Positions 33,720-44,685 of a DNA stretch of 64,000 nucleotides are shown here, one piece after another; the first letter of the stretch is position 1; each line of letters begins with the position of its first letter. A program made the position numbers and the translations under genes. The notes beneath the pieces are model-generated. The model did not search any database, had not been told where the DNA came from, and saw only the letters and a list, made by a program, of their open reading frames with translations. Location: positions 21,718,450 to 21,782,449 of the forward strand of contig NC_134029.1 in NCBI RefSeq assembly GCF_964204645.1. Direction: 5' to 3'. Source of the DNA: Tubulanus polymorphus. Lineage: Eukaryota; Nemertea; Palaeonemertea; Tubulaniformes; Tubulanidae.

Positions 33720-36163
33720 TTATGCTCTACAACGTAACAATAACTTCATTTGTTCTTTGAAGTTTCTACTGTACACGTAATAAAATATGCCGTTTACAGC
33801 GGAATTCAGGGCTTGAAAAGTCTCATTCAGGAGTAATATCCACCAAGTGATAGACCATGGAAAATAAAGTTTAAGAACATTGTATAACATATCAGGGGTG
33901 ACTGACACCATGAATAAAGTTGATGCGACAAATACCATTCTGTGTGCCGTTACATCTTGTTTATTTTGTTTACTTGTTTCTGTACCGGTCAATTGTTTCC
34001 TATTCTTAGCGTGAATTCGTAGTTTAATTAACATGATGAAGTTAAACAGTGGTACAAGAGCGAATGGCAGGTATGTAGAGAAAATATTTTGTAATAAATA
34101 CGAATACCTGGGCGGATCGTGAACTGTTTTAGCACCGAGGACAGTGAGGCCGTATGAACATGTCTTTTTGACATACGCAACAACTCGGTCTTGTGTATGG
34201 GCGGCCATTCCCGCCAAAAATCAGCGTTTCGTCTATTTTTCTGTACTTCGACAAAATGTCATAGTACACCGCCAAAATGTGTTAGCGTAACGTCAAATTG
34301 TGTAATGCGGCTAAATAACACAGGAGGGCGACACTGTACGGACAGTATTTTGCGGTATTTTTCTCGCATTGCGATCATCTCAAGGTCGTTTTATTGAAAT
34401 AATTTTGCGAGTATCAAATCGACAAATCGTATCATATTCCCCAAACCCAATAAAATGATTTTATTGTTACTTTAGTTTGTTAATACTATAATATATAGTA
34501 ATAATGTACGGTAAAATAGCGGAAGTAAATACTTTGCCGTAAACCTATGGAAGCCCTGAGACGACATCTTGAGTTCATGAGTTCCGAGTTCATAACTTCC
34601 TGAGTTCTCAAGTTCATGAGTTCGTCTAATGAAAAAAGCCTGCGATACCGAAACGTCGAATGTAAACACGATGCTCTATCAAAGACCCGCGTCTCAGGCT
34701 CAGACGACACTGAATAACCAGCGATTAATGGTATGTTGAAGGGCGCCTCCGTTCCTCCTCTGGTAGGTAGCTCGGATTTTCTGTGCGCGGGCTAGAGAGA
34801 AGGGTGACTCCGATTAACCGGTGACTCTCGATGAATCTGCTCAGGTTTTAATGATGAAAAAGATAACAAACGCTCGTTATGAGAAATTTTTAAACATCTA
34901 TTTATTTTCTATAAACCATTAAGAAAGCTGATGTCTGATGATAGACTGGTTGCCGGTCGACTTCATATGACTGCCAGTGCAGAATTGGGCACAGTCAACC
35001 AGTCTTGGTTGATGCTGGACATCATTTTTTTAGTTAATTCATGACGTAATCGGATTTAACATCCTTATAATAGGATTCTTTATGTCGCATAATTTCATAG
35101 TGTTGTACATGCCCAAATAAACTCGAAATATCTTCACCAAGAATCTTAGTGTCTGATGTACCACAGTTGTACCACAGTTGGTTACACTAGGATCGTAGAG
35201 CGACGGACATCACTGGTGGAGACAACCACTGCCAGTGCTGGGTGAAGAAATATCATAAACTCTGGAAGTTATGAACTTGGGAACTCATGAACCCAAGGTG
35301 TCGTCTCAGGGCTTCCATATAGGGCCTCCATACCTGAGACGACATCTTGAGTTTATGAGTTCCGAGTTAACTAATAAAGTAATAATAAATTCATTTTATT
35401 GGGTTTAGGGAATATGATACGATTTGTCGATTTGATACTCGCAAAATTATTTCAATGAGACGACCTTGAGATGATCGCAAAGCGAGAAAAATACCGCAAA
35501 ATACTGTCCGTACAGTGTCGCCCCCTGTGTTATTTAGCCGCATTACACAATTTGACGTTACGCTTACACATTTTGGCGGTGTACTATGACATTTTGTCAA
35601 AGTACAGACAAATAGACGAAACGCTGATTTTTGGCGGGAATGGCCGCCCATACTTGTGTGCGATATGAAGATACTCCACTCCAAATGAGAATCCAAAAAG
35701 TTGAAAATGCATAACAATGTTTAAGATTCCAATATCTCTTAGCTTTCAGGGGAAAACAAATGTGAAATGCTCGGTCGAACGTCACTAGTAAGGTCAGACT
35801 GTTACGAATGTAAGATCCCCATTTTAATATGAGATTACCGGCTATATAAAGTTCAGGAGCTCCCAGATTACCGTGTAAATAGAATCCTGTTTTTCCATGG
35901 CGAATTAGTTTCAAAACCCAAGTAAGATGGTTATACATAACGGTTCCAATGCAACAGACAATATCAAAAACAGCCAGTAACAGTAAGATGAAATGCGAAG
36001 TCGCGGAACTATTCATTTTATGTAGTCGATATAACACAACTATGGTAACTGAGTTTGTAATGACGCCGAACCATCCGATCGGTCCTATCACAGTCGCTGC
36101 AACAAGGTTCCAAACTACGCGATCGTGAGTCAGGCATTTCTTCACGACTGTGGCGTTTAACAT
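33720..36163 (-). pseudogene. Single-exon class A GPCR split by a transposon
   Basis: A seven-helix receptor, most like the FMRFamide/peptide receptor-like class A group. The N-terminal half (36163-35659) starts MLNATVVKK with an N-glycosylation site, then TM1 (GVITNSVTIVVLYRL), TM2 with LLAVFD, TM3 ending FDRAFHICFPLKAK (a DRY variant) and TM4, up to YRTQ. The C-terminal half (34195-33720) starts DRVVAYVKKTC, then TM5, a basic loop, TM6 and TM7 with NSAVNGIFYYVYSRNFK in place of NPxxY. Without the insert and one 6-bp duplication the two parts total 981 nt, which is 326 codons plus TAA. No other stop or frameshift is visible, so the gene was intact until the insertion. The ligand is unknown. 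Confidence 0.88.
34196..35652. mobile_element. 1457-bp foldback transposon inside the GPCR
   Basis: Both ends start TATGGGCGGCCATTCCCGCC and its inverse. The inverted arms (about 34196-34485 and 35370-35652) match with only a handful of differences over about 290 bp. A second, inner inverted set (GAAGCCCTGAGACGACATC near 34550 and its inverse near 35310) carries the foldback further, and a hairpin with GACTGGTTGCCGGTCGACTT lies near 34940. The target duplication CTTGTG is at 34190-34195 and 35653-35658. No transposase frame is visible; open frames in the arms are mirror images of each other. It is probably non-autonomous, superfamily unassigned. Confidence 0.92.
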
Positions 36164-36725
36164 ATTGTGTGATGGTAAAGAGGTAATGGTTGATGCTGCG
36201 CACCCGTAGAACACGCCTTCAATTCTAGAATAGTAGTTTGCGTAGAACGAGCAAATTACATAGAAAAATACCGTGTCGTTCTTAATGATATACCACAGAT
36301 AGCAGTCGGGTGCGAGGAGGCAAATACACACCTTATATACACGAAAATATTTCAATAAGGCCATCGGTTATATAAAAATTCTTATAATATCATTTACGAA
36401 ATAAATCTTAACACCTTGCTTATCTCGACCCCACAAAAAATCTATTATCCGTTTCTTTATGCGTACATGTATACCTCAAAATTAAACTTACTTCGGCATT
36501 GGGTGTGAAAAATGATCGCTCTCAAGGATTATAAGTGATCTTAGGGGTGATCTTAAGTTCGGAATGATGGATAAGACAGTAGATTGAAACGGTTCTCTTT
36601 CGTTTTTACAACTGTGGGTATAGGGATCTCAGTGGAGAGATATAAGACTCAATGCATCAATTATTTGAAGATGAAATTAGGAAGAAAAAACTGCATCGTT
36701 TATGATATTGATATCATTCTTTGTA
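36164..36725. other. Probable 5' flank of the broken GPCR
   Basis: No gene was seen. The open frame continues upstream of the chosen ATG to 36364, but that part lacks receptor features. The promoter would lie here, right next to repeat copy B. Confidence 0.4.
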
Positions 36726-38247
36726 TCAAATTGTATGAATCAGTTGCAGTGGAAATTTGAATAAAAACCTTGAAATACCTTGCATGATATATTAAAAGCT
36801 AGTAATTTTATTATTGAATAATGTAAGTCATTATTATAAGGCTAAAAATGATACCTTGTTTTTCCTGATCAGTCGGGTCATTTCATAAATCAACGAAATT
36901 TGTAATCAGTTAATTTCTATCTGCTGGGTCTGTTATGGTTAGCTTGATCATGGTTTTAAAGTAATACCTTGGTAGATAGGTGGCTGGCCGGGTCAAATTT
37001 TAAAGAGTAAAAATGTAAATCAGATTGATTCATTAAATCTTACGCTTTCCAGAGTATTTGGCCAGGTTTATCTCTGGTTTTAGTGCGGGGAGCCATGGAC
37101 TTGAGAGTCCATGGTTGTGGGCCAAAGATGTTTCTGTTTTGAGTCTATGGTTGGACCATGGATGTATAAACTCTAGTTTATAGTTTATACGTCCATGGTT
37201 GGACTGTTTTTGAAATACAGTCCACGTGTTTGAGGAGCTTATACGTTATAATTCCTCGAGCACAAACCTGGCATTTTGTATAATTGTTGTACACTGTATG
37301 AGAATAAATATGATTGAAATTTTTTATCGGTTTAGCTACTCTGAACTTTGTTAGTTCACCAGTCAGTGGTTTTTTTTTGTTATCTTGCAATCCACCTCTT
37401 TTTTCAACCCAATATTCCCACCAACGCTGTGCGGAGACGAGGATGTCCGGAAAACATGATAATCGAATATTGGCAATACAGCTTACCACTTCAATCCGGA
37501 CACACTAACACTTGTTGACCGGTTAGAAGCGAGTGTTGAGCTGCTGAAGAGTAATTACGAAATTAGCAATCTTTTTGATTGTCACTATAGCCATCAGGGG
37601 CGGATCCAGACCGTATTACCCAATACATTGTTTGTACGGTCTAAAATTTAAGTGCCCTTCGGCAATATTTTGTGACGGCATATATATTTCACCACCCGCT
37701 AATTTGATATTTCCACTGATGACCGGTTTGATTTTTATATACAGAAGCAGAGTCCTGAATAGTTAACTTTGCCTTTAAAACTGGCACCCAGTATCCTTCT
37801 TTTGGTGTTAACATTACATGATTAATTACATAAGATTTGTGTTTCTCTTGTAAAAATCATTGTTTTTATTTTCTTCATGCTTTCGGTAAATGTAACCGAT
37901 GACCTCCTGGTCGTCTCTAAAGTTCGAACCCAGTAATTACTGATACTGGTTCGGAGTTGCCCTGATGCTGAATAGAGGATGTACGGGGGTGTCCTGGGTT
38001 CAAACCCAGTAATTACTGATACTGATTCGGAGTGATACTGATGCTGAATAGAGGATGTACAGGGGTATCCCGGGTTCAAACCCATCAATGACTGTGATTC
38101 AGAGTGGTCCTGATGGATAAAGGATGAACAGGGGTGTCCCGGGTTCGAACCCAGTAATTACTGATACTGGTTCAGAGTGGTACTGATGCTGAATAGAGGA
38201 GTTCAGAGTCTTCCTGATGCTGAATAAAGGAAGTACAGGGGTGTCCC

Positions 38248-38427
38248 GACCGTACAGTGCTGCCGCAATGCTCATCGTTAGCGGGATTTTCATACACTAA
38301 CTAAAGTCAACTCTGGCAATCGACGTGCTGTCCAGTTATACTCCGTGACCTTAGCTTGCCAGAGTTGACTAACGTTAGTGTATAAAAATCCCGCTAACGA
38401 TGAGCATAGAGGCAGCACCGTACGGTA
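38248..38427. repeat. 180-bp hairpin in copy B
   Basis: Same inverted arms as the three hairpins of copy A, with the same right-hand flank apart from a shorter A-run. Confidence 0.85.
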
Positions 38428-38697
38428 AAATGTTGATATCTTAACAAAAGAAATTACTGATAACTGATTCAGAGCGGTACTGATGCTGAATAAGGGATGT
38501 ACGGGGATGTCCCGGGTTCGAACCCAGTCATTACTGATACTGATTCAGAGTGGCCCTGATGCTGAATAAGGGATGTACGGGGATGTCCCGGGTTCGAACA
38601 CAGTAATTACTTATACTGATTCAGAGTGGTCCTGATGCTGAATGGAGGATGTACGGGGGTGTCCCGGGTTCAAACCCAGTAATTACTGATACTGATA

Positions 38698-39015
38698 TCA
38701 TAATGGTTCATCATGATGATGATGAACCATTGTTGGGTGTTGATTACTGATATATGAATGATCTACCGATGGAATTATTGAATTCACAGCTTGTTTCACT
38801 AATTCTATATGTAATGATCTTTCCTCTAGTTGTTCAGTTCTATCTCTCCTGACGCCAGCAACACGGCCATCGTCAATTTGAGTTGATATTTTTTTGACGA
38901 TAAATTGCTCTATATTGACATCGGGATCTGTTCCAGCCGTACAATTTGTCTTGTGATTTTCTAGTTTCTCTTCTGTTTCTCTACACTTTCCGCAGCAATA
39001 AAACACGCAGTCCAT
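38698..39015 (-). CDS. Small cysteine-rich reading frame in copy B, unrecognised
   Basis: An ATG-started frame of 105 codons. The N-terminus reads MDCVFYCCGKCRETEEKL and continues with H-x4-C, so C-x2-C...H-x4-C could form a small C2HC zinc-binding knuckle at residues 8-25. A charged middle follows (GVRRDRTEQLEERSLHIEL), then a His-rich tail next to a palindrome of ATGGTTCATCAT. It lies at the right end of the composite repeat and may be an exon or cargo of that element. The homologous frame in copy A is broken, so function is doubtful. No family was recognised. Confidence 0.35.
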   Translation of the reverse strand: MDCVFYCCGKCRETEEKLENHKTNCTAGTDPDVNIEQFIVKKISTQIDDGRVAGVRRDRTEQLEERSLHIELVKQAVNSIIPSVDHSYISNQHPTMVHHHHDEPL

Positions 39016-39343
39016 TGCAATAAAATTGGTTCAATTCAATAAATGTGTGGATACTCCACCACCTAGGACATTCTGCTCCCTCGAACTAACTGCTCCCTCA
39101 TTTCACTTCAGTCTTTTAAAACTTGTGAACAGTAAATGAATACTTATTTACATATATTATGGTTGTCTATTGTAGGTCATTGATTGTGTTCTGATGAAGA
39201 TTTTCTGAGATACAACTCAGGATTTCTTTAGAATTAGAAGTTATACGTATTAAATTGAATGAGCTCAACATGCACAGAATGAATTGTTGTTGTATCATGG
39301 TCAGTTTGAAAAACGGATGAAACATGAATTGAAAAGTCAATCC

Positions 39344-41152
39344 CGGTTTAATTGTTAGTATATGTATATTGGTTTAATTTCAGAAAGTAACGCCAATCAC
39401 GAATCAAAGAGATTAACGAATCCAGCATTAATCATCATGAAATTAGATTCCAAATTACAAACGGTGAAACTCCTTGATTCTGATGCAGTGATGAGAGCTG
39501 GAATTTAGTTCAAATAGTTTAAGGAGTTTAAAGAGCTGGAATTTATGGATAACTGCACGAGCGAGTATGCAATTGGAATTGAGATATTGAATAAGATTTT
39601 GTACTAGAAGTGGACAATAAATATAGAATGGCATTAAAAAAGAGTTTGTCGTGATGGATTTTATACTCAATTTCTAGCAAAAATCATTTTTGGTCCATGA
39701 GGCGATGAAAATATTGCGAATATCCAGATGATCTGAATCACTGGTGTTACTCAAGTCTGTCCCAATTCTGTCTGTATCGAGAATATAAGTAGAGATGTTG
39801 CGGTGGATCCAAATATCTGATCTCACAAAACACTGACATGGAGTTCAAGTATTGTAAACTTTATTCAGACTTTAGTGATTTTCACATCATCATAAACACA
39901 ACAATTCACTGAATATATTTCACATACGGTTGATTAAGAAAGCAGTCCCCTTCGGCCAAGTTCCTTCAGAATGACTCTCACAGCTGAGCCCTTTTCTTAC
40001 CTACAAAATGAATAAGTATTAATTCAGTTGTCTGTATGAATTTCGAGTAAATATCAGCGGATTATTTCGATAATTACAGGAATTAATGCCTTTTCTTCGG
40101 TCTTTGAATTTCCTTTTGTTTGCTGATTACATTTATGGTTCATGATTTTTCAGTGCGATTTTTATATTACTCCTAGTTTCGCTTATTCGATGAGAGGCCA
40201 TTTTAACCCGGAAGTAACTCGATACTGACATGTTTGACATGCATCGAAAATGTAAAATGGAGGATGGGATCAACCGGTCTCTTACTGAAGGTAGAGACCG
40301 GCAACCAGTCTATCACTGCATCCTCGCTTGCCAGAGGCCGGTATCGCTCCTGAGGTTCGGGGAAGCTTCGGCATATGATGGTGGTTCGGCTGAACTGAGA
40401 ACCCCTCCTTCGCCCCGCGTGCGTAATATGGAGGCGTAATATGGAGATACGTTTTGTAAGTTTGGTTCTCTTTTATTCATCCCTGTACCAGCCTCATGTG
40501 GCTAGATGGAATTTAGATAAAGACACCTCGCGATAGGTTTTAGGATTCTTGCGTGCTAATTCTCTGTCCAGCAGTTCTAAAGTAATCTCGAGCGATATTT
40601 TAAGTCATCTCGTGTTATTTTATTTTGAAGTTATCTCACGCAGCTAAACGACAACTATATATATAAACAAGTGCTGAAAAGTGCCACTACGTTTTACTGT
40701 ACAGACCACCAGCAGAACTATGACCACTGAAACCATTAAAACGGACAGCAATGACTCCAATGAAACAAGACTTTTTAAATAAGTTAACTGAAAACTCAGT
40801 TCTCTGTTCTAATACAACGTAAGAAAGCGTGGATTCTGAAGTTATAAATTCACCCGCTATGAACCGAACTGTAACTTTCCTTTCTAACAATAGGATGCGA
40901 TTATATTCAGAACATCGTTGGGATTGACGCCTCAATTAACCTTTGTCTTTGTTTTCTTAGACATTATTTCCTCGAGCCATTTTTTCGCGAATTTATCACA
41001 ACAGATGAACTGATCTTGACTTTACCATCGACAAAGACCAAATGACAAATATTTTAAGATATATATTCGATTTTTTCGTTACTCGCTATTTTCGACAAGC
41101 ACTTAACCCTATTATCAACAGACGACCGTCTGTTTGAAGTCGTAACGTCTGT
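39344..41152. other. Stretch between copy B and the intact GPCR
   Basis: No confident gene. On the minus strand an acceptor TTTTGTAG near 40005 is followed by an open stretch (VRKGLSCESHSEGTWPKGTA) ending in TGA near 39925, with AATAAA on the minus strand near 39860. This could be the last exon of an unplaced transcript. Part of it may also be the 3' UTR of the GPCR at 41153. Confidence 0.3.
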
Positions 41153-42121
41153 CTACTGGTTTAACGTGTCACCGCAACGAAACAGCGTTACAGCCTCCCG
41201 TCTAAAATCTGGAAAAATACATGCGTATATAATGAAATTACTCGCATAATTAAGATACGAAAATGAAATCGAAAAGTTATACCAGTGTGTCATTTCAGGT
41301 CTACTTCCGCCACCTACAAGTGTTAGGATTAATAGGGGAAATGTCAAAACTATATAGAAAAATGATACCAACACGAAATTAAAGTGGCAACGCCATTCTC
41401 TTTTTCTCTGCTTGCGTATCCCTATCTTAATTCTTCGTATGATCGCAATCGAAACAATCAGATTTCCACCAGAGATTGCCATCAACGGAATGACGAAGAG
41501 AAAGCTTAGTTTCAAAATAAGATAGAACCTTATCACATTTATACTCAGAAATTTCATGGTGTTCATGTCACAGTTATTTCTCTTATTTTGCGTGGCAATT
41601 ATATCAACAACGTAAAAAAGATCAATCGAAAAAATGAATACGAAACAAAACAAAATCAACAACCAACTTGTTCGGCGTTTTGTAGTGAATAAGCGCAACC
41701 TTATAATCGGCCAAATAATGGCGATACATCTTTCAGAGGCATAAAGCACGATTATCCAAGCCGAAAATAGTCTGAAAGTTATGCTTGAAAACATGATACA
41801 TTTACAAATAGCTGGATGCAAAATAAGAACGTCGAAATAGATAGTTCCCGATGTGGCGTAGAACAGGGAATACGGGAGCCAGTTCGTCAGACACGAGCAC
41901 AGCAAAGCAAGAGAATCAGCTACAGCGAGCGATATTAAATACTGGCTTAAATCTCTTGAAGTATGAGATATTCGGGGCCAGATGATCATCGAAATGATGT
42001 TGCCCAATAAACCGACCATGGATATGGGCCCGCAGACCCACGCAGATAGCATATCTAGTAGAATTTCGGTCCTAGACTTATGTTCACTCCCATCGGCTTC
42101 GGTCCAATTTCCGGTTATCAT
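41153..42121 (-). CDS. Class A (rhodopsin-like) GPCR, intact, single exon
   Basis: A plasma-membrane receptor of 322 aa, probably for a peptide, with an uninterrupted frame from ATG at 42121 to a stop at 41153. Residues 1-25 are extracellular with N-glycosylation site NWT. TM1 has GLLGNIISMIIW (GN pair), TM2 LAVADSLALL (the LAxAD motif), and a Cys before TM3 (HPAICKC) can pair with a Cys in the second outer loop (NNCDMN). TM3 ends SERCIAIIWPI, an ERC variant of DRY. TM5 includes FLFVIPLMAI and is followed by a basic loop (RRIKIGIRKQRKREW). TM7 reads YASNFIIYACIFPDFRREA, lacking the usual Pro of NPxxY. It differs clearly from the broken receptor upstream on the same strand, though both lack introns. 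FMRFamide or related peptide receptor is a guess. Confidence 0.88.
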   Translation of the reverse strand: MITGNWTEADGSEHKSRTEILLDMLSAWVCGPISMVGLLGNIISMIIWPRISHTSRDLSQYLISLAVADSLALLCSCLTNWLPYSLFYATSGTIYFDVLILHPAICKCIMFSSITFRLFSAWIIVLYASERCIAIIWPIIRLRLFTTKRRTSWLLILFCFVFIFSIDLFYVVDIIATQNKRNNCDMNTMKFLSINVIRFYLILKLSFLFVIPLMAISGGNLIVSIAIIRRIKIGIRKQRKREWRCHFNFVLVSFFYIVLTFPLLILTLVGGGSRPEMTHWYNFSISFSYLNYASNFIIYACIFPDFRREAVTLFRCGDTLNQ

Positions 42122-44685
42122 TTCGTTGAGATGTCAATGCTAATGTTTCTACGACTTATTTCCAACCAGCTAATTAATGCAAGCCGAATATCGACGAAAA
42201 ATTCAACGCAGTGAATTATAATCATTTATAAATATTGATGAAAATATGAGTTGCTTTTACTGTATGGATTTTGATATCGATCTAGATCAGAATTTTACAT
42301 TCATACATATATGAACATCTCTATTAGCCGATATAAGGGAAAATATATAAAGATTTTTTTTCATTCGAATCAACGTAGTACGTTTTTACTGAAAAACCTT
42401 TCAATGCGCCGCTAGCGTTCGCTGAATAATACTGGGTTCGACGTTTGACTAAATGCATCTTTTCTTCCGATTACTAAACCCGGGAAAAATTGTGCAGTAG
42501 GGTGTCGTCTATGTTTGTTGAGTGGATCTCTATGGGACAAAGATTGCGGAAACGTATTTGGAAATAAGAAGAGCTACAAAAATACTTTTGGATTCTGTTG
42601 GATCTGATGGAGAAACTAATTGACATTAAATAAAATGTATTTTGAAAATGGCTCAGAATTGAGTCGAAACGTTAAACTATCTCTTAGTTTTATCATCTTC
42701 CTGCGGGTTTATCAACTTATCAAAGTTGGTATCGAATTGAAGGATTAGCCTTATGCAGATATCAATCTGCAGTGAAAAACCACTTTATCCTAAATCAGTT
42801 CATTTCTAATCGTTCTGCTTATACCGGTTCGCGTCATTGTCTATCATTTATCAGTCCGTCAACTTTCGATCGATGTATGAAATTTAATCATGAAACTAAT
42901 TTAATTAGATTTCTCATTTTACTGATGGATTGAGTAAAATAAGAAGAATATCTTCGTGTACTTCAGGATACTTGTAATAAGATGAACCATATATGAAATC
43001 GTGAATTTATCCTCGTAACTGACCTACGCGCTCTTGCGACTGGGAGCGACACGATTGTTTCAGGAATCTGGGATTGGAACTCACAATGGTAATACGATGC
43101 GTGTTGAAATAATTTTTTTCTGAAGCATTCGTAAAATTACTTATCGGAAATTTTATCTCGTCCATTCGTATTCATATTGCTTCGACCATTAAGACCAGAA
43201 GTCATGACTACTAATAGCCTATCAATAATGGAATGGAACCGGTCAGTGGGGGTAGAAATCACAGAAAAGCAAGAAGCGAGTTTTTATGCCCACTTCTACC
43301 TTGTAATCGCCAGGAATTCGAAAATTCTGCATCGCAAGGCCAACCTGCGCCCAAATTTAGATTTTTTACGATGAAGAAGAATTCAATCACTTAAGTGAGA
43401 TCAGAAATTCCAATCGTAAGATCCGAAGAAATATTATGTAACTGACAATTCGCTACTAATCAACAGATTGCTAAGATATTCAAGAGATTGCTTAGTTCGT
43501 TCACCAAAAGAATTAAAACAAAAAATTTTGTACGTACGTTCTATGATTTTTCATTTATTCATATGATCCATAACAATAACCTTTATATTGTTGTCTTGCC
43601 GCAATTGATGACTAGAAACTATACAATAACAGATTATATCCAAACTATCTCTCGCTATGCACCTCAAACTACGACTCAGACACCCAGTTCCACAGCTGTG
43701 TGATCAATTTGATTACTGACAAAATTGATTGAAATAGATTCAGAAAATTGAAAATGCAAACTATTTATGGACTTTCTAACAGTGTATGGAACTGGCTCTG
43801 CAAATCAAAGAATTCTTAACGATCTGGCAATAAGACTTTGCAGTTCATTATATTGCGATTGTCAGTCTATAATAACGTTATTTAAGACATCAAGTATTTC
43901 ATGGCACTGTATTTATAATCATAGTATCCATAGAGACAAAAGCTTACGCAGCTCGAGAAAGGTAACAATTACATAATAAACCTTATTAAACATAAGGAAG
44001 CATCATTAATAACATTTACTACTAAATTTAGTAAGCCTTAATTATTCAGTTTCTATACAATAACATCAAATATTTACATATTCCAGTTTTCTGTTGAGCT
44101 TATATATACTTTTATACACACATGTACAGAGAAAGAGATCACATGAAATTTCGTGAAATTAAACACCTCGATGTATCCTGTTCCATTTAGATTTCTTTTT
44201 CATATTGATTCTAAATTTCAGATATTAACCATACACAATAATTTAAAAGATTTATAATCTCACGTAAGTACAAATATTTTTGTTCTACTTATCCACAGTT
44301 TTCACAGTTATCAAATAGTTCCTGTGGATGATCATGGTAAATGGAATAATATTCCAATTCTAAGTTTTCCAATGAAAAATTTCTTTTTACAAAATATTTT
44401 TTTCAGTTCAGTTCGAACATGGTCTTTTTTTGTATTTCCAAACACATAAACTGAAGAGTGAGATGATGCATTACATCTGACCGGTGTACGTCTAGCCACA
44501 TTTTGGCTTAAAAAACAACATTTATCTATAGTATATATTATAACGATAATGAATATTTCACATAGAGCCTCTATATCACAGTACCCTCCGCATAAAATGG
44601 TTTTTTCGCTGTATCCCATTTTCTACTGAGAAGACTCTTCGCGCATGAAGAGGAACCACTGGCAAAGAAATGCAGCTTTGCATTA
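42122..44685. other. Intergenic stretch, includes MTMR 3' UTR
   Basis: No gene was recognised. Near 42611 lies a short repeat (AGAAACTAATTGACATTAAA) shared with 33205. The right-hand part, next to the stop at 44686, should be the 3' UTR of the myotubularin gene; its polyadenylation site was not fixed. Confidence 0.4.

Larger units (their letters stand above)
36726..39343. repeat. Composite repeat, copy B (2.6 kb)
   Basis: Direct-repeat partner of copy A, with the same left and right parts. The tandem array is much shorter (about 37920-38700) and holds one hairpin instead of three. Outside the array, differences are single bases and small indels such as T-run length near 37370. The two copies bracket the broken GPCR gene. 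Confidence 0.85.

Noticed and set aside
34191-34397. Plus-strand frame starting CMGGHSRQKSAFRLF and its mirror at 35717
   Set aside because: Both are the same transposon arm read in opposite directions, not a transposase.
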